Assembly: GCA_020466095.1 (NCBI GenBank)
Contig: CM035806.1
Coordinates: 138,494,475-138,558,474, forward strand
From: Chlorops oryzae
Lineage: Eukaryota; Arthropoda; Insecta; Diptera; Chloropidae
DNA length: 64,000 nucleotides
Direction of reading: 5' to 3'
Part shown: piece by piece, positions 1-11,631 of the stretch
Numbering within the stretch: the stretch's first letter is position 1
Layout: each line of letters begins with the position of its first letter
Made by a program: the position numbers and the translations under genes
The notes under the pieces: model-generated
Databases searched by the model: none
What the model was told of the DNA's origin: nothing
What the model saw: the letters and a program-made list of their open reading frames with translations, nothing else

Positions 1-508
1 TGACACAGCCCCTTTCCATTCTTTATTGTATCCGAAGCATTAAATTACAGTTTTGATTCATTCTTGTCGTTTTGATTTCAGTTTTTCCAGACACTGCAAC
101 ATTGGGTCTATGCCATTATAACATAGCTGAGAAATTTTGTTTTTTCAGCAAATATATAAGGAAAATCTTCAACTATTATCCGGCATGCATTTCAAAACAC
201 ACTTTCGTTTCTGTGAAACGAATATGAATATGAATGAGAATGGAAATGCGCAAAAACCTTTTGAAAACAAATACAAGAAAAGTGAACGCCAACTAGAGGT
301 AGAAGAATAAGTAGAATAAAATAAGAAATGACTTTCCTGTAGCTGATAACTTTTTTCGTTGCACGCTAGTGGCTTCAACAATGAACAAGAAACTATAGCG
401 CCGATACCAATGCTTATGCTAATCTTCTTCTTTTGGTTGTTCGGCTTCTTCTGTTGGAAAACTCTAAAACCTCTTTTCCTTTTCATAAACCTCTTTTAAA
501 CAAATCCC
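1..508. other. AT-rich spacer, nothing recognised
   Basis: No protein family, RNA gene or repeat boundary is visible here. Short ORFs on both strands are compositionally biased and lack recognisable motifs. Confidence 0.6.
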
Positions 509-532
509 TTTCTCTCTCTCTCTCTCTCACTC

Positions 533-568
<36 letters not shown>

Positions 569-663
569 GCTCTCCCTCTCTCTCTCTCCCTCTCTCTCTC
601 CTCTCTCTCTCCCTCTCTCTCTCTCCCTCTCTCTCTCTCCCTCTCTCTCTCCCCTCTCTCTCG
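509..663. repeat. (CT)n / CCCTCT microsatellite
   Basis: About 155 bases of nearly pure TCTC, interrupted by regularly spaced CCC. The open frames on both strands (Ser-Leu repeats one way, Arg-Glu the other) result from the dinucleotide repeat and are not genes. Confidence 0.95.
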
Positions 664-2345
664 CCACTATTGAGTTCACATACAGCTTCCGTTTCCGCTA
701 AGCTCCTGTGTTGCACCAGGACAGCTTCTGTTATCTTATTATATTATTTGCTTTGCAGACACACACGTTCACACCCGTGCACACGAATGAGTAGACATAA
801 TGTGACTGCTATTCATAATGCAATATTGTCTCAGTAACTCTTCGTGTGAAGTGTGTTTCTCCTTCGCCGTGGACGTCTTCATATGAGCAATCTTAACTGC
901 CGTTTCTATATGGCTTACGCTTATGCTTGCCCACTGGCTCGTCTGATTTTTCATGGTTTAAAAAAAAATTTTCCGTCACTTTTCTCTCACAAGTAAGTTT
1001 ATCTTTTTTTAGCATCGTCCATGACATCTGAGCGAAGTTAATGGCCTAAAAACGAAATCTTTGTTAAAAAATCGGACTGACTGGAGTCCACAAAATGAAA
1101 GATGGAAAATGGAAGCAGAGCTTTTGAATGCCCTCCGAATGTACAGCAAAAATTCATATGAATATCGGATGGAGAAAAATAATCGTAGCATACTTGAAGG
1201 GAAGTTCAATATTTTTCATGCCCGATACCTGCATTTATTTGTTGTGTTGATGGCTTGGTTTTTGATGTTTTTTATTTTTTGTGAAACACTTTTTTTTTTT
1301 TTTTTTTTTTTAATTCATTTTGGTGCGAACGCAAAAGAATCCATATTATTTCAGTCTATTTTGTATGCCTTATGAAAAACGCTTCGATGTTAAAATTTTT
1401 TGAAAGGCCAATGTGAAATGTGAAAGGCCAATAAGAAAATGCTGCATTCTCCGGCTTTTTACGCACTCGAATATTAAGTGCATCCGCACGATAACAAAAA
1501 AGGATGCGGAAGCACATACATACATACGAACACCAATGCTTACATTGTCGTCGTTTTCTTCAATTTTAAATTCAATGAATCAACGTTGCCTCATATGAAT
1601 GTTCAATGTCTGTTCGTCCCTCAGACTGTTTGCGTTCTTCAAAAATATTCCGAAAATTATATGAGAACTTTTCTGCCACCCGCCGAACTTCTCGGTTACC
1701 TCCAGCGAACCCAAGAATTTTTGAGAGATTCGAACTTTCTTCCTCCTTTATTCTCTCGTCTTCCGTTGCTCTTATCCTATCTTATCTTATCTTATCAATC
1801 GATGTTTATGAGAGAACTATTCCGCAATTTAATTTCTCTTTTCTTTGTTAAAAAACAAAAACTTCCGTTCTTTTTTCAAAGATAAAAGGAACTGCCCAAA
1901 AGTATTCACATATCGCACACTAATCACTAAATCGGCACAACTCAAAATTTTTCATTTCTCTAAACTTATATTATTCTTTATTGACTGGAGAATCAATAAA
2001 TATCAATGTTAAATTTCAAAGTCTTCTTTTTCCTGCAGTAAAGTGTTGGCGAACATGAAAAATATGATTGAAAAAATTTTGAATTGTGCCGGTTTAGTGA
2101 TTAGTGCGCGATATGGGTATTTCCAAACGGACGTGACAGTTACTTTATCAATTTTAAGTCCCGAATTGAAGAATGTGGAAAATGGTAATTTTGTTTCTAA
2201 CTATTATCGCGCATCTCTTCCGGAATTTTATACTTATGAAAATTTTATGCCGAACAGAAAGGCAATTAGATATGTTCGGACGTGACAAAAAGTGTACTTT
2301 TTTCTGGTAACTGGTAACGTTGCACATAACAAATGTTCGTCCGTT
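664..2345. other. Unannotated AT-rich spacer
   Basis: Holds a T-homopolymer near 1289-1311 and a short TTATC repeat near 1774-1796. Several ORFs of 60-135 codons overlap in different frames, none with a family motif. I see no gene. Confidence 0.5.
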
Positions 2346-2994
2346 TTTATACCCGACACACTCTGTGTCGAGGGTATATTGCGTTTGTGTGGTTGTTTGT
2401 AACACCCAGAACCAGTCGAGATAGACCATACAAAATATATATAGAAATGATCAGCGTCACCAGGAGATTCGATTTAGCCATGTCCGTCTGTCTGTCTGTC
2501 CGTCTGTCTGTCTGTCCGTCTGTCTGTCCGTCTGTCCGTCTGTCTGTCCGTCTGTCTGTCTGTCCGTCTGTTTGTATACAGTTTTCTTATCGAAGGAGTT
2601 GAGCTATCTCGATGAAATTTGGTATGCGTACTCAAAGGCATATGAGTAAGATCAAGTTCGAGAATGGACCTGATCGGACCATTTTTAGGGGTACCTCCAA
2701 TACTAGGGTCTGTCACAAAAATCTCAAAACTGCCCCAAAATCTGACATTTTCGATATATTTCAATTAAACTTAGAATTTGCGCGTATATTTAAGCTTCCG
2801 ATTAGAATTCCGAAGAATTGAAAAAGTGGGTGTGCCAAAGGGGCAGTTTTCATAATGAAATTTAACAAAAGTCGGTATATGGGGCCCCTTATGGCCTTAA
2901 ACAACTCCTGATATTAAAAACTATTTCAACATGTGTGTCTGTGTCGGATATTCTATTGTCAGGCTCACCTGACTATAACACCCTTACTTGTTTT
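2346..2994 (+). mobile_element. DINE-1-like element, subfamily F1, internally shortened copy
   Basis: Begins TTTTTATACCCGACACA and forms an immediate hairpin with the following TGTGTCGAGGGT. A roughly 90-bp GTCT/GTCC microsatellite lies at 2480-2572. The copy ends with a second TGTGTCGG, a hairpin close to GTCAGGCTCGCCTGAC, and then CACCCTTACTTGTTTT. This order (subterminal inverted repeats, GTCY microsatellite, 3' hairpin) is the known DINE-1/INE-1 (Helentron-associated) plan. Compared with the copies at 38146 and 47096 it lacks one internal block of about 220 bp. It has no coding capacity. Confidence 0.85.
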
Positions 2995-3645
2995 ACATGT
3001 TTCACTTCGAACTTGACGAAAGACAATGAAAACACAAATTTTTTTGAGCCCTTGTGTTAGAAAGAACTAGACTTACAATTCGTTCCTTAAAATATTTTTG
3101 ATCACACTTATGGTTAAGGAGCTACATATAAGCGGTTAAAGATTTCTGGTTACGTTACCAAAAAGGGAACTTTTGTGAAATTTGGCCAAATGAACAATGA
3201 GGCTTTTAATCGCATAGAGTAAATCCATTTTAACATTTTAAGTCTATAATTCGATGGTCTGGTCAAAACAAATATATCTCCATTCCTACATCCTTTATAA
3301 ATATGTATGTATGATTAAAAGCTCAAATTATTAAACATAAAAAAACAATGAAAATAATAATCATAAAGGAAGCTCTTTGAACGACCACTTTATAATTTAA
3401 TTATATTCATTTACCCTAATTTCCACGCCATTAATAAATTTTTTTGGTATAAATTGAAGTCCAAACGACTTCCATACAATCATACGGCTGGTTATCATCC
3501 TACTACACATCCACTCAAAGGCGAATCGTTAATTGTACATATTTAATTGTGAAAGCTTACCAAAGGCATAAGCTTACAACGCCACTTTCAATATCACAAA
3601 AACACCAACGCCAAACACACGGCCGCACACACATCCGCACATCGA
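2995..3645. other. AT-rich spacer, nothing recognised
   Basis: No motif, repeat boundary or plausible coding frame is seen between the F1 element and the CA microsatellite. Confidence 0.5.
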
Positions 3646-3646
3646 A

Positions 3647-3673
<27 letters not shown>
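3646..3673. repeat. (CA)n microsatellite
   Basis: About 14 CA units. Minus-strand ORFs crossing it translate to Cys-Val repeats and are artefacts. Confidence 0.9.
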
Positions 3674-3678
<5 letters not shown>

Positions 3679-3722
3679 ATCGCTGCACGTACCGCATTTT
3701 GAGAGTAAGCTGCTATAATTAC

Positions 3723-4407
3723 TAGGGATGTGCCGGATAGTGAATTTGCCGGATAACCGGATATCGGATATCCGGTAAAAATATGTAGCCGGATACATAG
3801 TATCCGGCCGGATATCTGAAAATGTTTTTCTTTGTATGAAATTGTACTTTCGCTGGCCACAATTGACCAGATTGTCCGAAATAAATGATTTTCTGGCAAC
3901 GCCGTTCATTGGATCTGAAACCGAGAGCAGCTTTGGAGGTGAGGCAGAAGTCTCCACAATCTTCCAAAGACAAAACAGTGATCGTAGCAAAAAGCTTGTG
4001 GCAAAATTTAGAATGGAAATTGAAAACTATATAAATTTGTCGTTGCTTCCCAGGAAAGAGTCGAGCTTTTTATGGTGGAAACATAATGGTGTTGAATATC
4101 CCAACTTAAAAAAAAAACCATCATCGGTGAAATCGGAACGACTATTTAGCGCCGCAAGCTCTGTATATACTGAAAATAGAAACCGTTTTTTACCAGAAAA
4201 TGGCGAAAAATTTATTTTTATCATGAAAAATATGAAAATCTTAAACCTAACTATTGATTTATCAATAAAAAAAAAAAATAAAATATTGGTATTTTTTTAT
4301 CGGTATCCGGCCTGATAGTAGTGATATCCGGTGGGCTTGCCGGATATCTAAAAACCAGCCGGATACGCCGTATACCGGATAGTTACCGGATATGCGGCAC
4401 ATCCCTA
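3723..4407 (+). mobile_element. Deleted hAT transposon with TIRs and 8-bp target duplication
   Basis: The ends are inverted copies of TAGGGATGTGCCG. The flanks carry a perfect 8-bp direct repeat ATAATTAC (3715-3722 and 4408-4415), the hAT target-site signature. Both subterminal regions are crowded with CCGGATA/TATCCGG repeats in both orientations, typical of transposase binding arrays. The 685-bp interior keeps only the 3' end of a transposase gene, so this is an internally deleted, non-autonomous copy. Intact TIRs and TSD suggest insertion is fairly recent compared with the other elements here. Confidence 0.9.
3836..4315 (+). pseudogene. hAT transposase C-terminal (dimerisation domain) remnant
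   Basis: The frame encodes the end of a hAT-superfamily transposase. Visible motifs, in order, are a Trp-containing segment FLWWKHN (about residues 78-84), SVKSERLFSAAS (about 97-108), and a following YTENRNRFLPENGEKFIF stretch. Together these match the hAT C-terminal dimerisation region (Dimer_Tnp_hAT) found in ZBED-like and other hAT proteins. The N-terminal BED zinc finger and the catalytic RNase H-like fold are missing, so it cannot encode an active transposase. The listed start is simply the first Met in the open frame; the original exon start is unknown. The frame is still open, consistent with a young deletion derivative. It sits inside the TIR-bounded element at 3723-4407. Confidence 0.8.
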
Positions 4408-4415
4408 ATAATTAC

Positions 4416-4713
4416 CTTCGATTTTAATATTTATACATTTACATTTATGTGTCTTTATTGGCTCAGCCATATGCTTATCACTTATAGGCGTAATTGCATT
4501 TGTATTTGCGCCTAAGTGACGGGCGTGCGTGCGTGTGTGCGTGAGCGAATCCGTTTGCACGGTAAGCGGAATTCAATTAAGCAAAATCATTGTCAGAGCA
4601 GTATAATTAATTATGTTAAGGGAAACATTTTTTCGACAGGTCACCATGTTGACCAACAATTTTAACCAATTCAATTCATACAAATGTATAAATTATTTTC
4701 GTAATCAAAACGC
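4416..4713. other. Spacer, nothing recognised
   Basis: A short GT/GC-rich patch near 4525-4545. No gene is visible. Confidence 0.4.
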
Positions 4714-6011
4714 ATTTTTATACCTTTTCCGAAGGAAAGGGTACACGCAAAGAAATAATTCGTTCAAAATAAACGAAAAAAAGGCCAACTGAACTTCGTT
4801 TGAAAATTTCATTTCTTTTAAATAAAGCATTCGTTTGATTCGAATGAAGTATTTAGTTTATTTCAAAAAAGCAGTTCGTTTTATTTAAATGAATAATTTC
4901 GTTTGTTTTAAATGAAGTACGTAGAAATGAAGTAGTAAGATTATTTTAAACGAATTACTTCATTTGTTTCAAATGAATTACTTCGTTACTTTTGAATAAG
5001 TTCCATTTTGGTTTCGAACGACGCACTTCATTTACTTTAAATGAAGCGTTTCGTTTGTTTGGAATGATGTATTTCGTTTACTTTAAATGAATTCATTCGT
5101 TTGTTCTAAGCGCATATCGCATTTATTTTAAAAGAAACAATATTCATTATGAACGAAATATTTTTTTTTATTGGTTAATATATATATTAAGTTTGGCTCG
5201 GAGTATGTAACATACCAAAGGAGTCGCCATAGATATAGACATATATATATATTCTTGATCAGGGTGACAAGAGGAGTCGATCTAGCCATGTCTGTCTGTC
5301 TGTCTGTCTGTCGGTCACACTTTAGTTTTTCGTAATTTACTCCTAAGCCATGAAAGATATCATATTGAAATTTGGCATGGACTTGAACCAGGTAAATATC
5401 CGAAAAACTGCATACAAATTTTTTTCGTAGTCCCTTCTTGGGTCGTGGGAAGTGGTTAAGAAGTTTCAAAAATCACGATTTTTAACGTTTTTCCTGGATA
5501 AATTTTTTACTATACATCCCAGCTTATTGAAATTTGGTGTGTGTATAGCTACCATGTAGACTTAAGCTTTCGCTGAAAAAAATTGCGACATCGCTATAAC
5601 TATGGTCATCATCCTACACATTAGAGAAAAACACTTTTTCTCTTATTCTCATATCTGTATACAAAAATGATTTTTTTTTGGTTCTTCTGATTGTGTATTT
5701 GGCCGCCAAATAAAGTCGTCACTTATGCATAAATTTTGACCATGACTATTTTGAATTGAGGATTTCGCAGCTAGACAAAATGTCCTCTAACGGTTAAAAC
5801 TTGACCATGCCCACCATCGGCGAAAATTTTGTGCTCGATCTCGAGTTTTAGATGCTAAATCGAAGTACAGATAAGGTATAAATAGATATCCAAGCTAGAA
5901 CAATGAAAACTATAGGAATTTTGGTTAAGGTAATGTTTTAACATATTTTAGGCTGAGGAAAAGGTATGTGTGCAATCGGCTTAGCCGATGTAAACTTCTT
6001 TACTTGTTTTC
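4714..6011 (+). mobile_element. DINE-1-like element, subfamily F3, split by an insertion
   Basis: Starts TTTTTATACCTTTTCCGAAG with an immediate hairpin. After the insert at about 4743-5175 it resumes at AGTATGTAACATACC, then has ATTCTTGATCAGGGTGACAA and a GTCT microsatellite (5289-5315). It ends in the hairpin AATCGGCTTAGCCGATG followed by TAAACTTCTTTACTTGTTTT. It is the only F3 copy in the window. The order of parts equals F1 and F2 but the sequence is mostly different. Confidence 0.8.
4743..5175. repeat. Palindromic ~24-bp-period array inserted in F3 element
   Basis: About 430 bp made mostly of diverged units resembling TTCGTTTNNTTTAAATGAA, each nearly self-complementary, repeated roughly 15 times with a spacing of 20-26 bp. 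It begins with GTACACGCAAAGAAA, similar to the ends of other AT-rich inserts in this window (8444 and 11220). The flanking F3 sequence continues on the other side, so the array was probably inserted as an element. Exact borders are uncertain by about 20 bp. Confidence 0.65.
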
Positions 6012-8440
6012 TTTACTTTTCTTCTTTCCTTTTCGTTTGTCCTTTTTCTTTGATTTCGTATTTTTTTTTTTTTTTTTTTTGTTCTGTAATTATTTTTCTT
6101 TGCTTTCGCAAGAATGAAATTACAAAGAAAAAGAGCCCGAAGCCATGGAAAATATGTACCTGGAAAGTAAAATCATTTTTACTTTTATTTCGAAATGAAT
6201 GAATTTCTAAGCCTTTCATGATAACGATATACGCCCCGGAGTTTAATTCAAAAAATTTTTAAAAATATATATAAAAAAAAACAAAAGAGCAGACAATAAG
6301 ACGTATCAAGGACAAAGATTTCAATTGTCTTTGCAATAATCTATGAAATATATTTATTATCATTTTATGATTTTATTTTTGTTATATTCGTTCTATTGAA
6401 ATTTATTTTCAAAAACTTTCGACAGCATCGTTTAGTGTTCGGATTAGTTCGTAATTCGATTGTTTGCCAAAGAAATCTTATATGCAAATACTGGTACATA
6501 ATTCAACATAAATAAATAATCGGACGGACGGGAAGATGGAACAAACATCAATGTATTATGATATTTTTACGTAAAATCAACAAAGAATCGAAAGAAAACA
6601 AACGGCTTAAATCTGTCTTGGTCGCTTGTGGAGCACTAGATTTAATATGACTAAATCAGAGTCTGATTTTTTTGTCATTGATATGTTGTAGGTAGGTACT
6701 TATTACCAGTGAAGGCTCTATTAGCCTGAAATCGTTGAGCGGAGCGTAAACTGAGTTCACTGGGTGGAGCCACGGGGCCCAACGATTTTATTTTTAGTAT
6801 GACTCCTTTTTTTTGGTTGGTATATAGGTTATAAATTCTTTAACCTTTTATTATTATATTTTCCCTGTTAGATTTCTCAATTTTTCTTCAAAGGTTCAAA
6901 ATTAGTATTTTTGTGAAGATTTTCGTCACAGTTCCTCTTATAGGAAAAAAAAATTAGCCAACAAGTTTTTTCTTGGTTTAATTTCATTTTTATTTTTTTT
7001 TTTGTAGGCATTAGGAAACGGGTCAAAACCACAACTTATCAAAATAGCACATGTCTATGCAAAGGTTTGTTCATCCCGGAGGACAGAAAACTGTTCTGTT
7101 TATTTAATTACACAGTGCGACACGATTTTGTAAACAAAATTTTAACGACTGTTTTTGAAAGTGCTCGGTGAGTATAACAACGCCTCATACTCAGTTTTGT
7201 CAAGTCACCTCTACTTTTTTTTTAAATAGACTTCAAAAAGTGGGGCCGAGAATTAAATTACTCACTTACTTATGGCTATATCTCGTAATCCGTTCAATAT
7301 TATAACTTCCTATCTATCACATAATATAGCTCTGAACTCATTTTAAATAGTTTTAGTACAAAAATTCCTAAAATTTGACGTGTTTTTTGTCATATTTTAT
7401 TTTGTATGGCCTATAGCTCCCAAGGCAATAAACATTTTTTCAAAATTTTTTGATGCAAATATAGAACGACTATAACTTAACAACTTCTTTTTAAACACGA
7501 ACTGAATCCGAGCAGTACTTGATACCGTTTTGCCGCTGCAAAAATGAACAATTTTTACCAAAAATCGGAAGAAAAAACGCAAAATCACCCTTTGGGTATG
7601 CACGAAATTTTTCCATGCAGTTTTCAAGTCACTGAGAGAGATTTGGGAGAAGATGAAGGTTATGTCAAGGTGAGGTTGAATCAAATTATTTTCGGAAAAC
7701 CGAGCTTCCTAAAAGGCCTTATGGGTATAACGGGAAGAATCGGGTGATTTTGGTTTGAAGACAAAAAAAGGAAGAGCGGATTGCTCCCTAATGTGGAGAG
7801 AATAGGAGCATTGCGTATGTGAGGTTTTAGCGAGTTTTAGCTAAAGAGACTTGGTGAGTTTTTTTTCTTACCCTATGCTCGGTCGACTCCCAGTACAATT
7901 TGTTCCGATTTTTCACATGCAATTCCGGTATTTGTACCGATTTTTGGTAAAAAAAAATGGGTCACGTAATTCATACCGTACATGGAACCCAGAACATTGA
8001 AATAGATCCGGACGAAGAAATGATTGATGATGAAGGCAAACCAATAACAACTAATGAATAAACCATGTATTTTTCACTTATTTTTTTATAAGAATACCTG
8101 TGTTTCATTAATTCAGTAAAATCCTTCGAAAATCCTGTCTTCGAAAAAAAAAAATCCTGTTTTTTAAACTATTTTCGCATGTTTTTCCTGTATTTTAAGA
8201 AAAAAAAAATCGAGGAGCATTAGCCATACCCCTTTTTATTGTATTTTAACACTCTTACTTGATATTTGAGCTTATTTGTTCGGATTTCTTTTTCAAATAC
8301 ATGCAATTGTACAGACTAGACAATACGAATCCCATGAAAAGCTTAGCCAGTTTTAGTGAAAATCAATGCAGGCTTTTCGTATATTTTGTTTTATTTTTAT
8401 TTCGGTCGCCAATAAAATGACACCACGGAGACACGAGGGA
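6012..8440. other. Unannotated spacer
   Basis: T-homopolymer at 6060-6080 and several A/T runs. Short ORFs (for example 7544-7747) have no recognisable motif. I see no gene and no definite element boundary. Confidence 0.45.
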
Positions 8441-9014
8441 CACTACACAGAGAAAGGAATCAACAAGAAAATTGTCTAATTCAAAAGGGAAAACATACAA
8501 ATTCAATAAGGAATACGGTTTCGATAAGGAATATTTTTAATTTTAACAATTTTTCATATTGGAAAAATAAAAGATTTTCCCTTTGAATCAACTTTATTTC
8601 GAGTTGAGTTGACATGATAATTTTCAAAAATGGACTTAAATTTAAATTGTTGAACTAACCACAGACATAAATGAAATGAAAAGATAATTTTTAAAATAAA
8701 AATAAAAAATTACTAAAATACCTATAAGAGAAGAAATGTCAAAACGAATTTATTTAACGTTCAAAGCAAATGGCCACAGAGCCCTCTGCTGAACATAACC
8801 CCAAAAATAGCCATCGGATGGACTTGATCCGATTTTGTCACTCCGTTGTCATGACTGCTTTCGCAATGCTTAAAAAGTTTTAAGATTTATAAATATCATA
8901 ATGTATATAAAACACATGAGAATTATACGAGTACCGAACGTAAAGTAATGTAAGGAATTAAACATATTTCCTTTCAAATCAACCAAAAATTCTGTTGGCT
9001 AAACCATTTTTCTT
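8441..9014. other. AT-rich possible MITE beginning TACACAGAGAAAG
   Basis: The start, TACACAGAGAAAGGAATC, resembles the ends of the inserts at 4743 and 11220. The interior has repeated AATAAGGAATA and self-complementary TTCCCTTTGAATC/GATTC-type segments. I could not place the other end or a target duplication, so this is a weak call. Confidence 0.3.
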
Positions 9015-9281
9015 TTGAAATTTTTGTTCTGCTCGAAAATCAAAAGGACTGTGAATAACAATGCGCCCTTTAAAAAAATTCATGGTTACGTTCGCTCAGT
9101 GTACTACAATCAGAATCAAATTCAACAACAATTGTCTAATTGTAGAGGATGCAAAGCAAAACAAAACCAGGCAAATCAGTTTAAGACCTTTATTAAGTCA
9201 ATAACAAAGCTTGACCTGCTGCAAAGCATTGGGGACACGCGAACAAGAAAAAGGAAAAAAACAAAAACGTTTTGTGCATAA
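9015..9281 (+). CDS. Unrecognised 88-codon ORF, doubtful
   Basis: I do not recognise this protein. The middle (about residues 35-60) is rich in Gln and Asn with a CRGCK motif, and the end is very basic (TRTRKRKKTKT). The composition is less biased than neighbouring ORFs, the only reason to keep it. There is no clear promoter, splice signal or poly(A) signal. It may be chance, or part of the AT-rich element upstream. Confidence 0.15.
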   Translation: MKFLFCSKIKRTVNNNAPFKKIHGYVRSVYYNQNQIQQQLSNCRGCKAKQNQANQFKTFIKSITKLDLLQSIGDTRTRKRKKTKTFCA

Positions 9282-9735
9282 ACGAAGGTAAATTACAGAA
9301 ATTGTATTTTCGTTTTTTTATATTTCCTTTGCTTCCTTTTGTTCTTTAACACTTCGTATCGTCCATGTTACGCTGGACGACAAAATGAAATATTTTAAGC
9401 AATACAAATGCAAGCGTAAATATAAGCTCGCTTGAAAAATTCGTGTGCAAACAAATTACTTGCGCCTAAAGGTATGCAAACAGAAACAGAAAACGGAATA
9501 TATTTGGTGTGGTATTAACAACGGGAAAGAAGTGAGGAATTGCAGAAATAAAAGTAAAGATGAAGGGAAAAAAATTGCAGGCAATTGACATTAAAGATGT
9601 ATCTAGCGGCATAAAAAAAATTGTTTTTTTATTGCAGCACACCAACAGCGTGTAACTTTTATTAACGAGTAACCAATTTGAAAGTCGCGGGAAGTATAAG
9701 TTACCAGAGCGATAGGTAAGGAATCCAAAAGGCGT

Positions 9736-10252
9736 TCTTTTTATACCCAGCGTAACCAGGGTATACTAATTTTGTGCAAATCTTGTAACAGGGATAACTA
9801 AGCTCCGGAGATATAGCTAAATGTATATAGAAATGATCAGGATCAAAAACTGAATCGATTTAGACATGTCCGTCTGTCCGTCCGTCCGTCCATCTGTCCG
9901 TCTGTCCGTCCGTCCGTGGTCGGATCTCCTCCGAAACGGCTGGACGAATCAAGTCGAAATTTGGTACAAAGGTATATCGGGGTCCGAGTATGATCCTAAG
10001 TAAAAATGGGAGACATCCGCCCACTGCCACGCCCACAAATGAAGATTTTTCGTAACTTCCGTAGTAAAAGGCGTAGGAGCTTGAAATTCGCAACATAGGT
10101 TGACCAAGGCGAATGGAAGGTGTAGGACCAAATTTAATGTGGCCCGCCCACTGCCACGCCCAAAAATGGAGAGGCAAGACATAGTGCGCCAATAATTTCG
10201 GGACGCTGGGTGTTTTAAAGTCGGGCTTAACCGACTTTAACTTTCTTACTTG
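9736..10252 (+). mobile_element. DINE-1-like element, subfamily F2, apparently full length
   Basis: Starts TTTTTATACCCAGCGTAACC followed by the partial complement AGGGTATAC. The microsatellite is GTCC/GTCT at 9868-9916, followed by blocks containing CCCACTGCCACGCCCA twice. It ends in the hairpin AAGTCGGGCTTAACCGACTT and TAACTTTCTTACTTGTTTTT. At about 515 bp it is the shortest complete-looking copy here. The partial open frames on its minus strand are not genes. Confidence 0.85.
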
Positions 10253-10305
10253 TTTTTTTTTTTAAGATTGCGTCTTAATTCATTAAGGAACAATACTCAA
10301 ATAAT

Positions 10306-10403
10306 AATAAGATTTATCTATGGTTTTTATCGCAGAAGATTGTCTTATTGAAACAATAAGATTTCTCTATGGTTTTTATCGCAGAAGATTGTGTAATTGA
10401 AAC
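10306..10403. repeat. 49-bp tandem duplication
   Basis: Two units of 49 bp (10306-10354 and 10355-10403). Each contains CTATGGTTTTTATCGCAGAA and ends ATTGAAAC, and they differ at only a few positions. The repeat is part of an AT-rich region (10260-11236) that also repeats AATAAGAT and TCTCTATG motifs and ends CTGTGTGTAAG. Confidence 0.8.
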
Positions 10404-11236
10404 CATAGAGAAAAACTTATCGTTTATTTTAACGAAAAATTGAACGAAAAGTCAAGAAGATAACTTATCATTTTGATATGAATTGTGAAAAACAAGGTCG
10501 GCGGGATCGATCCTTGCTCCAGCGAGCGTCGATTTTTTTTTCTTTTTTTTGGAAAAGTAGATTATTTAACATTTACATTATTTAAAAAACTGAGAAATAA
10601 AAGATTTTAATAAACTATTTTTATGCTTAAAATATTAAAAAAAAGATTATATAGGATTTTCTTGAAAGAGTTTTGGTTCGCGTCCAACTTACTTTTTGCT
10701 CCCCGTATTTTTTTCTTCAAATTTACTTGTCTGTTTCAATCTCCATTTTTCCACAAATTCTTTTGGACGTGACAGGGTTCGAACTCGGACCTTCCATATA
10801 ACAAATCTAGCACACTTCAACTACGTCTTTTTAAACTGTGGAATTAATACGGAATTTGTATACTTTTTTAAATCAATAAGTCTTGCTTTTTATATTAGAA
10901 AAGCTTCTTCTTAAAGCAATTTTCTTTCAATAAGGATATCTTATCAAAACGTCATTTTTATAAGAATGTCACATAGTTTAATTGATATGGTCACCTTATT
11001 ATTTTACAATATCAAGTAGTTTTCCATATTCTTCTACAGAAATAATAAGATATTCACATGAAATATATGGGGATATCTATTTAAATGTTTCAATAAGATT
11101 TTCTCTATGCATTCAAAGAGTTTTCTCTATGGAAAAAGCATATTATTCACATAGTTTAAGCAGATATCTCTATAAAAACGTTCAATAAGGGGGATCTTAT
11201 CGATTTTATGTGGTCATTTTTTTCTGTGTGTAAGAT
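10404..11236. other. AT-rich insert with two tRNA B-box-like motifs
   Basis: Probably one old transposon ending at TTTTTTCTGTGTGTAAG (11220-11236). It contains GGGATCGATCC (10503-10513) and GGTTCGAACTC (10769-10779). Both resemble Pol III B boxes, but neither is accompanied by a convincing A box or cloverleaf, so no tRNA is called. The remainder is AT-rich with no coding frame. Confidence 0.35.
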
Positions 11237-11631
11237 TAGGGAAAGATCAAAAATAGGTAGATTAGTTTCCCTTTTCTCGGGCCACTGCCGACTGAAATAC
11301 CAGATCAAGAAGATGCACCTGATAGAAGTCTCCGAGTACAGACTCTGTACCCAGGACAAGTAGACCGCATTCCATATAATGGGTGAAGAATGTCTTGCCC
11401 TATATAGGCTTCGAATCAGGGTCTTGCATAAGCCCTTTTTAAGCCACGATGAGCTGAGGTGCGAAACTTATCTCAATGTCTTCTCCTTCATAAGGAAGGT
11501 AGAGGTCATAATAGAACAGAGAATATTAATGGGACCAATTAGCACAATAGATCTGTTAATGGTCGCAGTGCCTCAACTTCACCAGAGGGCAAAACCCAAA
11601 TAATGTATTTACATGAAAACAAACAAAAAAT
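11237..11631. other. Spacer next to the non-LTR 3' end
   Basis: Nothing recognised. The open frame at 11379-11603 has no family motif. Confidence 0.35.

Noticed and set aside
433..837. Long opposing ORFs over 480-720
   Set aside because: They are translations of a CT/GA microsatellite (Ser-Leu or Arg-Glu repeats) and not proteins.
2480..2572. GTCT/GTCC repeat as a CRISPR array or independent satellite
   Set aside because: It is the internal microsatellite of a DINE-1-like element, seen at the same place in every F1 copy.
8247..8262. Isolated DINE-like 3' end (AACACTCTTACTTG)
   Set aside because: No hairpin or upstream similarity; too short to call.
10769..10779. tRNA gene
   Set aside because: A B-box-like motif only; no acceptor stem, D arm or A box can be drawn.
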